Source: Planococcus citreus (GTDB lineage: Bacteria; Bacillota; Bacilli; Bacillales_A; Planococcaceae). From it: a stretch of 64,000 nucleotides of DNA. Positions within the stretch are counted from its first letter, which is position 1. Every line of letters starts with the position of its first letter. Below the pieces are notes generated by a model, which was not told the DNA's origin, did no database searches, and saw only the letters and a list, made by a program, of their open reading frames with translations. The DNA lies in contig NZ_RCCP01000003.1 in NCBI RefSeq assembly GCF_003664125.1, positions 62,001-126,000 on the forward strand, written 5' to 3'. Shown piece by piece: positions 23,750 to 32,668 of this stretch. The translations under genes were made by a program, and so were the position numbers.

Positions 23750-25221
23750 GTAAAGAGGAGATGAATTCCGAAAAAGTTCAACGGATTCCACTCTTAATAG
23801 ATGGACAATGGATCGGAGAAGAGCGTGAAGATGTCTATTCTGTTTATGCCCCAGCCAATGGGCATAAGTTAGCGGAAATTGTAAGGGGCAATGGACAAGA
23901 TGTGGAACGGGCAGTTCAAGCCGCGCAGACAGCATTTGAAAGTGATGCCTGGCAAAATATTAAACCGTTCGAGCGCGGGCAATTGCTCGTCCGTTTGGCG
24001 CAGCATATCCGTGACCATCGCGATGAATGGGCAGCGCGTGAATGCCAAGACGTTGGCAAGCCTTTGAGCCAAGCATACGCAGATGTAGAAGCGGCAGCGC
24101 GTTACTTCGAATTTTATGGTGGCGCAGCTGATAAAGTGGCAGGGGAAACCATCCCGATAGAAAATGGGCTTTTAAATGTCACGGTATTGGAACCTGTGGG
24201 CATCACCGTCCATATCGTTCCATGGAATTATCCACTGCAAATTATTGCGCGAAGTGTGGGTGCAGCTCTTGCCACCGGAAATGCCGTCATCGTAAAAAGC
24301 GCTGAAGATACACCTTTATCTGCCCATGCGCTTGCAGAATGGTTTGCTGCTAGTGAACTGCCGAGGGGAATTTTTCAGCATCTTACAGGGTTAGGGCAGG
24401 AAGTCGGAGCGCCTCTTGTAGCGCATCCAGGCATAAACCATGTAACGTTCACTGGATCGGTTCAAACCGGTATCTCAGTCATGAAAGCAGCTGCAGAAAA
24501 TGTGGTTCAATCAACATTGGAACTGGGGGGCAAATCACCGAACATTGTCTTCGCTGACGCTGATTGGAACAAAGCAGTCGAAGGGGTTACGCGGGCAATC
24601 ATACAAAATGCCGGGCAGACTTGCTCGGCTGGCTCAAGACTATTGATTGAAGAAAGCTGCAAAGCAGAGTTCTTAGACAGGCTACGCCAAAAATTCGAAT
24701 CGCTTCAAGTAGGCCCGGGTGAAAGAGATACCGATATTGGACCGATTTTAAATGAAAAACAATTTAAGCAAATAATGGCACGCATCGATGAAGCGAAACA
24801 GCAAGGAAAGATCATTGCCGGGGGACGTGCAGTCAATCCTGAGGGTGGAAAAGGTGGATTCTATATTGAACCGACGATCATCGATGGTTTAGAGCCGCAT
24901 TGTTCTGTGGCACAAGAGGAAATTTTCGGCCCCGTACTGTCTGTTTTCACTTTTAAGTCAGCTGAAGAAGCAATCAATTTAGCTAACAGTACGGATTACG
25001 GACTCGTTGCTGGAGTTTGGACAAAAGACATAGACGTTGCTCACACTGTCGCTGCGAAAGTAAAGGCTGGACAAGTATTTATCAATAATTACGGAGCGGC
25101 GGGTGGCATTCAAATGCCATTTGGCGGTTACAAAAAAAGCGGAATCGGACGGGAAAAAGGCTTCGTCGCGCTCCGTAATTACTTGGAAATCAAAAATATA
25201 GCCGTGAAGTATGGAAATTAG
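23746..25221 (+). CDS. NAD-dependent aldehyde dehydrogenase; predicted 4-dehydropantoate dehydrogenase
   Basis: A 491-residue ALDH with the full active site: Asn161 (VPWNYP), Glu259 (LELGGKSP) and nucleophile Cys293 (GQTCSAGSR). It resembles betaine-aldehyde/aldehyde dehydrogenases, not CoA-acylating ones. Translationally coupled to the SDR (ATGA overlap, GGAGG upstream), it is predicted to oxidise (R)-4-dehydropantoate to (R)-3,3-dimethylmalate (EC 1.2.1.33). It is the last plus-strand gene before the convergent PucR regulator; only 34 bp separate their ends. Confidence 0.88.
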   Translation: MSKEEMNSEKVQRIPLLIDGQWIGEEREDVYSVYAPANGHKLAEIVRGNGQDVERAVQAAQTAFESDAWQNIKPFERGQLLVRLAQHIRDHRDEWAARECQDVGKPLSQAYADVEAAARYFEFYGGAADKVAGETIPIENGLLNVTVLEPVGITVHIVPWNYPLQIIARSVGAALATGNAVIVKSAEDTPLSAHALAEWFAASELPRGIFQHLTGLGQEVGAPLVAHPGINHVTFTGSVQTGISVMKAAAENVVQSTLELGGKSPNIVFADADWNKAVEGVTRAIIQNAGQTCSAGSRLLIEESCKAEFLDRLRQKFESLQVGPGERDTDIGPILNEKQFKQIMARIDEAKQQGKIIAGGRAVNPEGGKGGFYIEPTIIDGLEPHCSVAQEEIFGPVLSVFTFKSAEEAINLANSTDYGLVAGVWTKDIDVAHTVAAKVKAGQVFINNYGAAGGIQMPFGGYKKSGIGREKGFVALRNYLEIKNIAVKYGN

Positions 25222-25255
25222 AAGATGAATTCTCAAGCGGACGATTTGGTACGGA

Positions 25256-26872
25256 TTATAGCAAAATCCGATAGGCTTTCACTGCACTTTCAAGAGCTAA
25301 GCGGTTCGCTGGTGCCATGAAATCCGCTCCAAGAATCATTTCCAACTTTTCGAGTCGGTGGTAAAGTGTCTGCCGAACAATAAATAGGCGTTCGGCAGTA
25401 TCTTTTTTAGAACCATTGGATTCAAGGTAAACGGCTAAGGTTTCAAATAAATTGCTGTCCATTTTATTATCGTATTCAAAAATCGGAGCTAAATAACTGT
25501 CGGCATATGTTCTTAAAAAATCAGGGTCCTTAATTTCCAATAATATTTTATAGAGTCCAAGGTTTTCATAAAAAGGCGATTCCGCTACTCCTTTTTGACA
25601 CATTTCCTCGACTTTCAATGCTTCGGCATAAGCTTTATTGGCTTGAGAGAACGCCTGGTATACCGAACTGATGCCGAATTGGCATAACTGGCCATCGATA
25701 TAATTGCTGCCATTCATTTCCCGGATTTGCTCAATTGCTTGAAGTGACCTGCTTTTCTCTTCCTTCACCCGATTGTCTGCCAAAAAACAAGCAATTGCGG
25801 TAATGCTGTTCTTGCTGCAGGAAAGAGCAGGAAAAAAGCCACAGCGCTTCAGCAGGGTCCGGATGCTCATCAAACGCTGAAGTTTGATTTCTTCCCAATC
25901 GCTCGGGTGGAGGTTCTTTTCAGAGATAGCTAGTTGAATATGGAAAATCCGGTAATACATATTCTTACTTGGGACTGGAACAAAGGTTTGCAGGTCTTCA
26001 TCATCTACAGGACGTCCATTGATCAGGTTGCGAACAAAGTCATCTTCGTTGTTTTGTTTACGCTCCTCGATGGTCCGATCCCTCAACAGAATTTGGGCAA
26101 TAGCGAGTGCCGCGCGGTCAAGGATGAGGAAGGCAAAATCTTCTGGAACTGCCTGGCTTCTTTGAAGACACAGATGTCCGAGAACTTGGCCAAGGCCCTC
26201 TACCGGGAGTATCGCGAACGATTGCCCACCCACGGCAAGAGAATTTGGCTCTGCGTAATGGCCTGAGGACTGTTCCAATAAAAGGCGTATTTGGGTTTCC
26301 CACACTTTGCTTTCAGAAGGATAATAATAGAGTTTTGGTTTTTCGGTTATAAAAATAGCACTTTGCTTGAAGAAATGATTCAATTCTTGAAGAATTTTCA
26401 GGATTCCATTATGCGTTAAGGACAATGAGTTAAATTTTCGGGACATAGTATCCAATTGCGAAAGCATTTGATGATGTTGATTGATGATATATGTATGTAA
26501 ATCCTGTGTGATATCAACAAACCGGACTTTCTTTTCGAAGATGATAATCGGAAATGCGTGAAAATCCGCCAACTTGATGATTTCCTCAGGGATTTCTTCG
26601 AAATAGGGGCCAATTTCAATGCACAAACAAGAGACATGGCGATCGATCAATTTTTTTACGTAATGAAATTGAGTCATTAGGTCAAGCTGAAGGCCCACAC
26701 CTGTGGTTAAAATGAGTTCACCCCCGTTAATCAGAGAATCTAAATCCTGCACTTCAAGGACGTGGGACCACTTCACTTCCCGGTCCAAGCCCTCGTGGCC
26801 AGCAATTAACCGTGCACCTTGAAAAGATTTTCTTTCCAGCACATGCCGGATTGTTAACGTTAATTTCTCCAT
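25256..26872 (-). CDS. PucR-family transcriptional regulator
   Basis: A 538-residue regulator with the N-terminal PucR domain (about 1-120, HVLEVQDLDSLINGGELILTTG), a long central sensing region and a C-terminal PucR-type helix-turn-helix (ESNGSKKDTAERLFIVRQTLYHRLEKL near 485-515). The family includes activators of purine and amino-acid catabolism. It is transcribed divergently from the semialdehyde-dehydrogenase/aminotransferase pair and convergent with the uptake/pantoate half, so it sits in the middle of the block it probably controls. The start MEKLTL is chosen because GGAGG lies 8 nt upstream, within a five-codon-longer ORF. The inducer is inferred to be pantothenate, pantoate or beta-alanine. 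Confidence 0.88.
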   Translation of the reverse strand: MEKLTLTIRHVLERKSFQGARLIAGHEGLDREVKWSHVLEVQDLDSLINGGELILTTGVGLQLDLMTQFHYVKKLIDRHVSCLCIEIGPYFEEIPEEIIKLADFHAFPIIIFEKKVRFVDITQDLHTYIINQHHQMLSQLDTMSRKFNSLSLTHNGILKILQELNHFFKQSAIFITEKPKLYYYPSESKVWETQIRLLLEQSSGHYAEPNSLAVGGQSFAILPVEGLGQVLGHLCLQRSQAVPEDFAFLILDRAALAIAQILLRDRTIEERKQNNEDDFVRNLINGRPVDDEDLQTFVPVPSKNMYYRIFHIQLAISEKNLHPSDWEEIKLQRLMSIRTLLKRCGFFPALSCSKNSITAIACFLADNRVKEEKSRSLQAIEQIREMNGSNYIDGQLCQFGISSVYQAFSQANKAYAEALKVEEMCQKGVAESPFYENLGLYKILLEIKDPDFLRTYADSYLAPIFEYDNKMDSNLFETLAVYLESNGSKKDTAERLFIVRQTLYHRLEKLEMILGADFMAPANRLALESAVKAYRILL

Positions 26873-27020
26873 TATGTTGGCCTCCATAAAGTAAAATTTT
26901 CCGTACGTGCGTTTGACAAAATGTTAATTGAAAGTAGACAGAATTATTTGTAAAGTACACTAAGTAGTTTAAAGAATTACGTGGCAAAAGACAATACGCA
27001 TGAGACAGGAGGAAGTAAAG
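26873..27020. promoter_or_regulatory. Divergent control region between pucR and the beta-alanine genes
   Basis: 148 bp between two divergent starts. A perfect TTGACA at 26913-26918 reads toward the plus-strand genes, but no good -10 hexamer stands 17 nt away (TAGACA at 26935 is the nearest). This fits an activated promoter. CGTACG at 26902-26907 is a short palindrome. No longer operator is evident. Confidence 0.4.
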
Positions 27021-28487
27021 ATGACTACAGTAGATACAGAAAAGAAAACTTTGATGAACTTCATCGGTGGACAATGGGTAAAATCAAATACAGACGAATA
27101 TGAAGAAGTGCCAAATCCGGCAACAGGTGAATTGTTAGCAGAAGTGCCCATTTCGACTTTTGAGGATTTGGAAACTGCGGTCGCTTCAGCTAAAGAAGCT
27201 TTCTCTACGTGGAAAAAAACACCGGTGCCGCAACGGGCGCGGATCATGTTCAAATATCAGCAGTTGCTCGTGGATCACTGGGATGAGCTGGCGACGATAA
27301 TTACGAAAGAAAACGGCAAAAACTTCAATGAAGCTTACGGAGAAGTGCAGCGGGGCATCGAATGTGTCGAGTTCGCTGCAGGAGCACCGACTTTAATGAT
27401 GGGGCAGCAATTGCCGGACATTGCAACCAATGTAGAATCAGGCATGTACCGATATCCGATCGGTGTAGTAGGGGGCATCACGCCGTTCAATTTTCCGATG
27501 ATGGTGCCATGCTGGATGTTCCCATTGGCAATTGCCAGCGGAAACACATTCATCCTAAAGCCTTCTGAACGGACGCCTTTACTTGCCAACCGCCTGGCAG
27601 AACTGTTTCAAGAAGCCGGATTGCCAGATGGTGTTTTCAATATCGTCCATGGTGCACATGATATTGTTAATGGCATTTTAAGCCACCCCGATATTCCAGC
27701 CGTTTCGTTCGTTGGCTCCCAGCCGGTCGCTGAGTATGTCTATAAAACAGGTACCTCTCATGGCAAACGGGTCCAAGCACTGGCGGGAGCGAAGAACCAT
27801 ACAATTGTCATGCCGGATGCAGATATGGATTTGACGATTACGAATGTCATCAACGCTTCCTTCGGTTCTGCTGGAGAGCGCTGCATGGCTTGTGCAGTCG
27901 TGGTCGCTGTAGGAGATGCCGCGGATGAACTGTCGAAAAGGCTAGTAGCAGAAGCTGATCAAATGACGATAGGCAATGGACTCGATCAAGATGTTTTCCT
28001 AGGTCCGGTGATCCGCGATTCCCATAAAAAGAAAACGCATGCTTATATTGAATCAGGTATTGAAGAAGGGGCGACTTTACTGCGGGACGGCCGAGGAGAC
28101 CAAAGTCCTGAAGGCGGCTATTTTGTCGGACCGACCATCTTTGATGAAGTTACAGAAAACATGAAGATTTGGAAAGAAGAAATTTTTGCCCCGGTTCTTT
28201 CGATTGTACGAGTGGAAACCTTGGATGAAGCCATCGAGTTAACCAATCAATCCGATTTTGCGAACGGCGCATGCTTATTCACTGATAGCGCAAAAGCAAT
28301 CCGCAAGTTCAGGGAAGAGATAGATGCCGGAATGCTCGGAGTCAATTTAGGTGTCCCTGCCCCAATGGCTTTCTTTCCTTTCTCGGGCTATAAAAAATCA
28401 TTTTATGGAGATTTGCATGCAAATGGACGCGATGGGATTGAATTTTACACCCGCAAAAAGATGGTAACAGCCCGTCATGCGTTCTAA
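27021..28487 (+). CDS. mmsA: CoA-acylating methylmalonate/malonate-semialdehyde dehydrogenase
   Basis: A 488-residue ALDH of the MmsA/IolA type: MNFIGGQWV start, [37 protein letters not shown] with Asn259 at the usual general-base Glu position (a trait of this subfamily), and Cys288 in GSAGERCMA. The family turns methylmalonate- or malonate-semialdehyde plus CoA and NAD into propionyl-CoA or acetyl-CoA with loss of CO2. No inositol or valine genes are near. Next to an omega-aminotransferase it is expected to take malonate semialdehyde made from beta-alanine (EC 1.2.1.18). ATG at 27021 follows AGGAGG. Confidence 0.9.
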   Translation: MTTVDTEKKTLMNFIGGQWVKSNTDEYEEVPNPATGELLAEVPISTFEDLETAVASAKEAFSTWKKTPVPQRARIMFKYQQLLVDHWDELATIITKENGKNFNEAYGEVQRGIECVEFAAGAPTLMMGQQLPDIATNVESGMYRYPIGVVGGITPFNFPMMVPCWMFPLAIASGNTFILKPSERTPLLANRLAELFQEAGLPDGVFNIVHGAHDIVNGILSHPDIPAVSFVGSQPVAEYVYKTGTSHGKRVQALAGAKNHTIVMPDADMDLTITNVINASFGSAGERCMACAVVVAVGDAADELSKRLVAEADQMTIGNGLDQDVFLGPVIRDSHKKKTHAYIESGIEEGATLLRDGRGDQSPEGGYFVGPTIFDEVTENMKIWKEEIFAPVLSIVRVETLDEAIELTNQSDFANGACLFTDSAKAIRKFREEIDAGMLGVNLGVPAPMAFFPFSGYKKSFYGDLHANGRDGIEFYTRKKMVTARHAF

Positions 28488-28508
28488 ATGAAAAGGGAGG
28501 CACGTGCA

Positions 28509-29867
28509 ATGAAGTCAGCAAAAGAAAAGGCACTCACTTTAGCGGAAAAAGACAAGGAAAACCTATGGCATCAAATCTCCTCATATAATGAAAAAAAGCG
28601 CCCAATGGTCGTGGAAAAGGGAGCGGGCGCGTGGATTACTGACCACGAAGGCAATCGTTACCTGGATGGGATGTCGGGTCTTTGGTGTGTCAATGTCGGA
28701 TATGGACGGACGGAGTTGGCTGATGCAGCGGCAGAACAAATGAAAAAGCTGGCGTATGTCCCGATGACGCAAAGCCACGAACCAGCCATTCTTCTCGCTG
28801 AGAAACTGAATGAGTTGCTGGGCGGAGAGTATAAAATCTTCTATTCCAATAGCGGTTCCGATGCAAACGAAGTAGCGTTCAAGCTGGTGAGGCAATATCA
28901 TCAGCAAAACGGAGAACCTTCACGCTTTAAATTCATTTCCCGCTACCGTGCATATCACGGAAGTTCCATGGGCGCTTTATCGGCAACAGGCCAAGCGTTA
29001 CGCAAGTATAAATACGAACCCCTGTCGCCAGGCTTTTTGCACGTCGCCCCACCTGACAATTACAGGCGGCCTCCAGGGCAATCGGTTGAAGATTATAACC
29101 TTCAGCGTGCCCAGGAATTTGAAGAGAAGATTATTTGGGAACAAAAGGAGACCATCGCGGGTATCATCATGGAGCCGCTCATTACAGGAGGCGGCATTTT
29201 GATCCCGCATCCGGTCTATGTCAAGAAAGTACAGGAAATCTGCAAACGGCACGGGGTTCTGCTCATCATAGATGAAGTGATCTGTGGGTTTGGAAGGACC
29301 GGGAAAGCTTTTGGCCATCAACATTTCAACATCAAGCCCGACATCATCACAATGGCAAAAGGAATGACCAGTGCGTATTTGCCGCTTTCCGTTACGGCAA
29401 TCCGCAAAGACATCTACGACCAATTCGATACCGAGGAAGAAAACAGCCACTTCCGGCACATCAATACATTTGGGGGCAATCCCGCAGCTTGTGCCGTCGC
29501 GCTGAAAAACATTGAAATCATTGAACGCGAGAGCCTGATAGAACGTTCCAGTGAACTCGGGGAGCGCTTGTTGAAAGAGTTGGCGAATTTAACAGACCAT
29601 CCGTACGTGGGTGATGTGCGTGGCTTAGGGTTTCTGCTGGGCATTGAACTGGTGGAAAATAAAGAAACAAAAGAACCGGCAACAGCTGAACGCGTAGCCA
29701 AGATTATAAACGGCTGCAAAGAACACGGCCTGATCATTGGGAAAAACGGGGACACGGTGGCTGGATTCAATAATGTACTGACAATCAGCCCGCCGTTATC
29801 GTCTACAGATGAAGACTTTGAATTTATCGTGGCGGTTCTTCAAAAAGTGTTCAAAGAAAATGAATGA
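28509..29867 (+). CDS. Class III omega-aminotransferase; predicted beta-alanine:pyruvate transaminase
   Basis: A 452-residue PLP enzyme of aminotransferase class III. It shows the N-terminal GAGAWITDHEGNRYLDGMSGLWCVNVGYGR of omega-amino-acid:pyruvate transaminases (read in pieces), SNSGSDANEVAFKL, the PLP-ring Asp255 in IIDEVICGFGRTG, and the Schiff-base Lys284 in MAKGMTSAYLPLS. It is predicted to convert beta-alanine plus pyruvate to malonate semialdehyde plus alanine (EC 2.6.1.18), feeding the preceding dehydrogenase. The ATG at 28509 follows GGGAGG, 21 nt after the mmsA stop. Other omega-amines are possible substrates. Confidence 0.87.
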   Translation: MKSAKEKALTLAEKDKENLWHQISSYNEKKRPMVVEKGAGAWITDHEGNRYLDGMSGLWCVNVGYGRTELADAAAEQMKKLAYVPMTQSHEPAILLAEKLNELLGGEYKIFYSNSGSDANEVAFKLVRQYHQQNGEPSRFKFISRYRAYHGSSMGALSATGQALRKYKYEPLSPGFLHVAPPDNYRRPPGQSVEDYNLQRAQEFEEKIIWEQKETIAGIIMEPLITGGGILIPHPVYVKKVQEICKRHGVLLIIDEVICGFGRTGKAFGHQHFNIKPDIITMAKGMTSAYLPLSVTAIRKDIYDQFDTEEENSHFRHINTFGGNPAACAVALKNIEIIERESLIERSSELGERLLKELANLTDHPYVGDVRGLGFLLGIELVENKETKEPATAERVAKIINGCKEHGLIIGKNGDTVAGFNNVLTISPPLSSTDEDFEFIVAVLQKVFKENE

Positions 29868-29889
29868 GTCGAATAAAGTTTGGCACAAA

Positions 29890-29929
29890 AAAGCCCACCA
29901 GGAAATCGATTGATTTCCTGGTGGGCTTT
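29890..29929. terminator. Bidirectional terminator, right border of the pantothenate block
   Basis: 18-bp perfect stem (29890-29907 with 29912-29929), GATT loop, T-runs on both strands. The arm AAAGCCCACCAGGAAATC resembles the 18725 terminator arm. It ends both the aminotransferase and the convergent MFS transcripts. Confidence 0.88.
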
Positions 29930-29948
29930 CATCTGTTAACTCATGTTA

Positions 29949-31151
29949 TTAATGTTGTTCAGCGTTTTGGCTATAGTTCGGGCTTTTCTGCGGTTTCACG
30001 TTGCGTTCGATTTTCGGACGCGTAATCGAGAATACCGCACAGCCAAGCGCAACGAGTACAATAACCGCGCCGACCCAAGCAGTGCTGGTGACTGAGCCGG
30101 TTTGCGTCAAGGTGAGGCCGCCGACTGCAGATCCGAGCGCGATGCCGACTTGCAGCGCCGAGTTATTGAAGCTCTGCTGAATGTCGGATGTGGCCGGATC
30201 GGTTTCGATCAAATAGCTTTGTTGCGGTGGGGCAAGTGCCCAGCTGAGCGCCGCCCAAATGACCATTACCGGCAAGAAGATGACGAGCGAGAAAGTCGTG
30301 AACGGAAGAACGAACAAGCTGACGGCGAACGCCGAGATGACGATCAAGATGCTCTTTTTCGAACCGATTGAATCGGACAAGGTGCCGCCTATCGCGCCAC
30401 CACTCACTGCCGCGATGCCGAAAATCAAATAACAAGCGCTGACCCAGAACGGGCTAAGTTGCATGGTCGTTTCCAAAAACGGCGTGAAGTACGCATAAAC
30501 GGTGTAATGCCCGGCGAGCATGAACAGCGTCGCGAGGTGGGCGGTGCCGATTTTCGCACTCGCGACCGCTTTTAATTGCTGTTTAAGCGGAATCGCCGTG
30601 CCTCCAGGAATCGGCTGGATGTAAAGCGCGATCAAGGCCATCGAACCGAGTGAAAGTGCTGCGATCGCAAGGAAAATGACGCGCCAGCCAAATGCATCGG
30701 CAATCAAAATGCCAAGCGGAACGCCGAGCACGAGCGACGAGCTGATCCCCATAAAGATCAGGCCGATCGCTTTCGCGCGGTAAGGCGGCTCAACGATTTT
30801 CGCGGCAATCGTCAGTGATAAGACAACGATGAGCGCCGTACTCGCCGCGGTGATAACGCGGGCAATGACCATCCACGTGAAGTCCGGGCTGAAGAAAGTC
30901 ATGATGTTTCCGAGGAAAAAGATGAACATGGAAATCAAATACACTTTCTTGCGCTCGAAGCGACTGGTTGCAATCAGCAACACCGGTCCGGCGACCGCGT
31001 AAATCAAAGCGAACAAAGTGATCAATTGACCGGCAGCGCTCACCGACACATCGAACTCTTCGGCAATGGTCGGCAAGATGCCGCCGACGATCAGTTCGAC
31101 AAGCCCGACAGCCACGGTGGCCAAGGCTAAAATATAAACTTTCAAATTCAT
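29949..31151 (-). CDS. MFS transporter (DHA1, AraJ/sugar-efflux-like)
   Basis: A 400-residue protein with 12 predicted membrane helices. The N-half has [19 protein letters not shown] and the loop 2-3 signature SRFERKKVY; motif C-like [15 protein letters not shown] lies in helix 5. These features point to drug/proton antiporters of the DHA1 group, probably exporting small toxic molecules or sugars. It is convergent with the aminotransferase gene and shares its terminator, so it is not part of the catabolic block. AAAGGAAG precedes the ATG. Confidence 0.8.
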   Translation of the reverse strand: MNLKVYILALATVAVGLVELIVGGILPTIAEEFDVSVSAAGQLITLFALIYAVAGPVLLIATSRFERKKVYLISMFIFFLGNIMTFFSPDFTWMVIARVITAASTALIVVLSLTIAAKIVEPPYRAKAIGLIFMGISSSLVLGVPLGILIADAFGWRVIFLAIAALSLGSMALIALYIQPIPGGTAIPLKQQLKAVASAKIGTAHLATLFMLAGHYTVYAYFTPFLETTMQLSPFWVSACYLIFGIAAVSGGAIGGTLSDSIGSKKSILIVISAFAVSLFVLPFTTFSLVIFLPVMVIWAALSWALAPPQQSYLIETDPATSDIQQSFNNSALQVGIALGSAVGGLTLTQTGSVTSTAWVGAVIVLVALGCAVFSITRPKIERNVKPQKSPNYSQNAEQH

Positions 31152-31236
31152 AACATACGCTTCCTTTCATATATACAAGTTTTACTGTTTGGCACCCTTT
31201 AATGGATAAGTTACATTACTATTACATTCACCAGAT

Positions 31237-31352
31237 ATTCCGCAAAACAGCTGGCTTTCCGGGGGGCTCGCGCTGAACTAATTCGGGCTATATGCCCGAA
31301 TGGATTTCAGCACTTCGCTGGTCCCCCAGGAGTCTGCGCCGTTTTGCTCCAT
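31237..31352. repeat. Dispersed intergenic repeat, copy 4
   Basis: From ATTCCGCAAAA to TTTTGCTCCAT, with the GGAGTCTGCGCCG segment near the end matching the 15321 copy. An internal hairpin ATTCGGGC/GCCCGAAT (31281-31288 with 31294-31301, loop TATAT) replaces the different hairpin of copy 3. Confidence 0.72.
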
Positions 31353-31431
31353 ATCTTTGCTTGTAAACTAAGCGTTCTTCTCATTTCTAGGCTTTGTAAG
31401 CTCAACTTGTAGAAGTATCGTCAGAAAATAA

Positions 31432-31483
31432 AAAAATCCTGATTACAGAAAACGAAAGATCGCTTTCTGTAATCAGGATTTTT
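31432..31483 (+). terminator. Strong hairpin terminator with no gene upstream
   Basis: Perfect 20-bp stem AAAAATCCTGATTACAGAAA with its complement (31432-31451, 31464-31483) and 12-nt loop, T-run on the 3' side. The nearest gene to the left (MFS, minus) starts at 31151 and reads away, so nothing annotated ends here. A 7-bp inverted repeat CCTTAAG/CTTAAGG follows at 31501-31521. The whole 31152-31697 gap is otherwise gene-free. Confidence 0.7.
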
Positions 31484-31697
31484 CGGTTCCTGGTAGAGAC
31501 CCTTAAGCCGTATTCTTAAGGTTATACAGATAGATTATGGGGGTTATTCACTTTGAACAGCTTACTATATAAACAGGGTTTATGCAAGAGAATATACAAC
31601 GGACGTCAGACCTCTTGATAAGTCGAAACCTTTTCAAGGAACAGCCGTATACTTCATTACAATGGAAAATACGGCAAAATAAGAAAGGGTGGAGACG

Positions 31698-31865
31698 ATG
31701 AAATCGACAGGGCACGTCTTTCTCATGCTCGGGTTCATCTTTTTGATTTTAAGTTTCACGGGCGATATGTCGCCTGCGCTCGGCATCGCGTTCATGGCGC
31801 TTGGCATTATCTACAGCTCTGAAAACGCCGATAAAAAAGCGAAAAAGTCAAAAGGCAATTCTTAA
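31698..31865 (+). CDS. Small hypothetical membrane protein (55 aa)
   Basis: The ATG at 31698 follows AAAGGGTGGAG and opens a 55-codon frame with a Met-Lys start. The product has two short hydrophobic stretches (GHVFLMLGFIFLILSF and MSPALGIAFMALGIIY) and a lysine-rich tail ADKKAKKSKGNS. A good ribosome site, a membrane-helix pattern and a terminator at 31909 support a real gene. No function known. Confidence 0.7.
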   Translation: MKSTGHVFLMLGFIFLILSFTGDMSPALGIAFMALGIIYSSENADKKAKKSKGNS

Positions 31866-31908
31866 GATTTTCCACTATTTCCAGCCAATAGCTAGTCACT
31901 TTCAGCGA

Positions 31909-31955
31909 AAGCCTGTATCGTAGATGATAACAAATCTACCGATACCGGCTTTTTT
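31909..31955 (+). terminator. Intrinsic terminator before the two-component system
   Basis: Imperfect long hairpin with GCC/GGC, GTATCG/CGATAC and TAGAT/ATCTA pairings across 31911-31948, followed by six or more T. It ends the 55-residue gene. Confidence 0.75.
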
Positions 31956-31982
31956 CATTTCAAAACGGATAGGGGAATACAG

Positions 31983-32666
31983 ATGAACATACTCGTAGTC
32001 GAAGACGACCGGACGATCGCTTCCGGCCTGACATATTCTCTCGAACAAGAAGGCTTCACCACGGTGTTATGCCACACGGCAAAAGACGCCACCGCAGCAA
32101 TCGAAGGGCAGCTCTCGGCAATCGATTTATGCCTCTTCGATTTGTCCTTGCCAGATGGCAGCGGCTATGACCTATGCGCGCTTGTGAAAAAGAAAAGCGA
32201 CATTCCGGTCATTTTCCTGACGGCGTTCGACGATGAAGTGAATGTCGTCATGGGGCTCGATATGGGAGCGGACGATTACATCACCAAACCGTTTCGTGTG
32301 CGTGAACTCCTGTCGCGCATCAATTCGGTGCTGCGTCGCTACCAGCGCAATGCGCAGCCGAAAACCATCGTTGAACTGGGCGATGTGCACATCAACACAT
32401 CGGACGGCAAAGTCCATAAAGCGGGCAATGAAGTTCTCCTCACTGCGCTCGAATATCGCTTGCTGCTCATTTTTGCGAATCACCTCGGCCAAGTGCTGAC
32501 GCGTGCGCAATTGCTCGACCGCATCTGGGACGTCGGCGGCGATTTCGTCAACGACAATACGCTGACGGTCTACATCAAACGGCTGCGTGAAAAACTGGAA
32601 GACGATCCTGCAAGCCCAGAACTCATCAAAACAGTCCGCGGCATGGGCTATAAGGCGGGTGAGTAA
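31983..32666 (+). CDS. OmpR-family response regulator
   Basis: A 227-residue regulator with receiver domain (acidic pocket Glu7-Asp8-Asp9, phosphoacceptor Asp53 in LFDLSLPDGSG, Lys in YITKPF) and winged-helix DNA-binding domain (LTALEYRLLL, TVYIKRLREKL, VRGMGYKA). It is followed 2 nt later by its kinase. An inverted repeat before the ABC transporter operon (34153-34172) is a plausible target. Similar pairs beside ABC exporters respond to cell-wall-active peptides in Firmicutes; the signal here is not known. Confidence 0.92.
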   Translation: MNILVVEDDRTIASGLTYSLEQEGFTTVLCHTAKDATAAIEGQLSAIDLCLFDLSLPDGSGYDLCALVKKKSDIPVIFLTAFDDEVNVVMGLDMGADDYITKPFRVRELLSRINSVLRRYQRNAQPKTIVELGDVHINTSDGKVHKAGNEVLLTALEYRLLLIFANHLGQVLTRAQLLDRIWDVGGDFVNDNTLTVYIKRLREKLEDDPASPELIKTVRGMGYKAGE

Positions 32667-32668
32667 GG

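Noticed and set aside
27021..29867. Valine or inositol catabolism for the mmsA/aminotransferase pair
   Set aside because: No iol or branched-chain genes adjacent; pairing with an omega-aminotransferase and PucR fits beta-alanine better, though not proven.
31500..31697. Riboswitch or T-box before the small membrane gene
   Set aside because: Only a 7-bp inverted repeat is seen; no conserved T-box or riboswitch core and no antiterminator partner at the gene.
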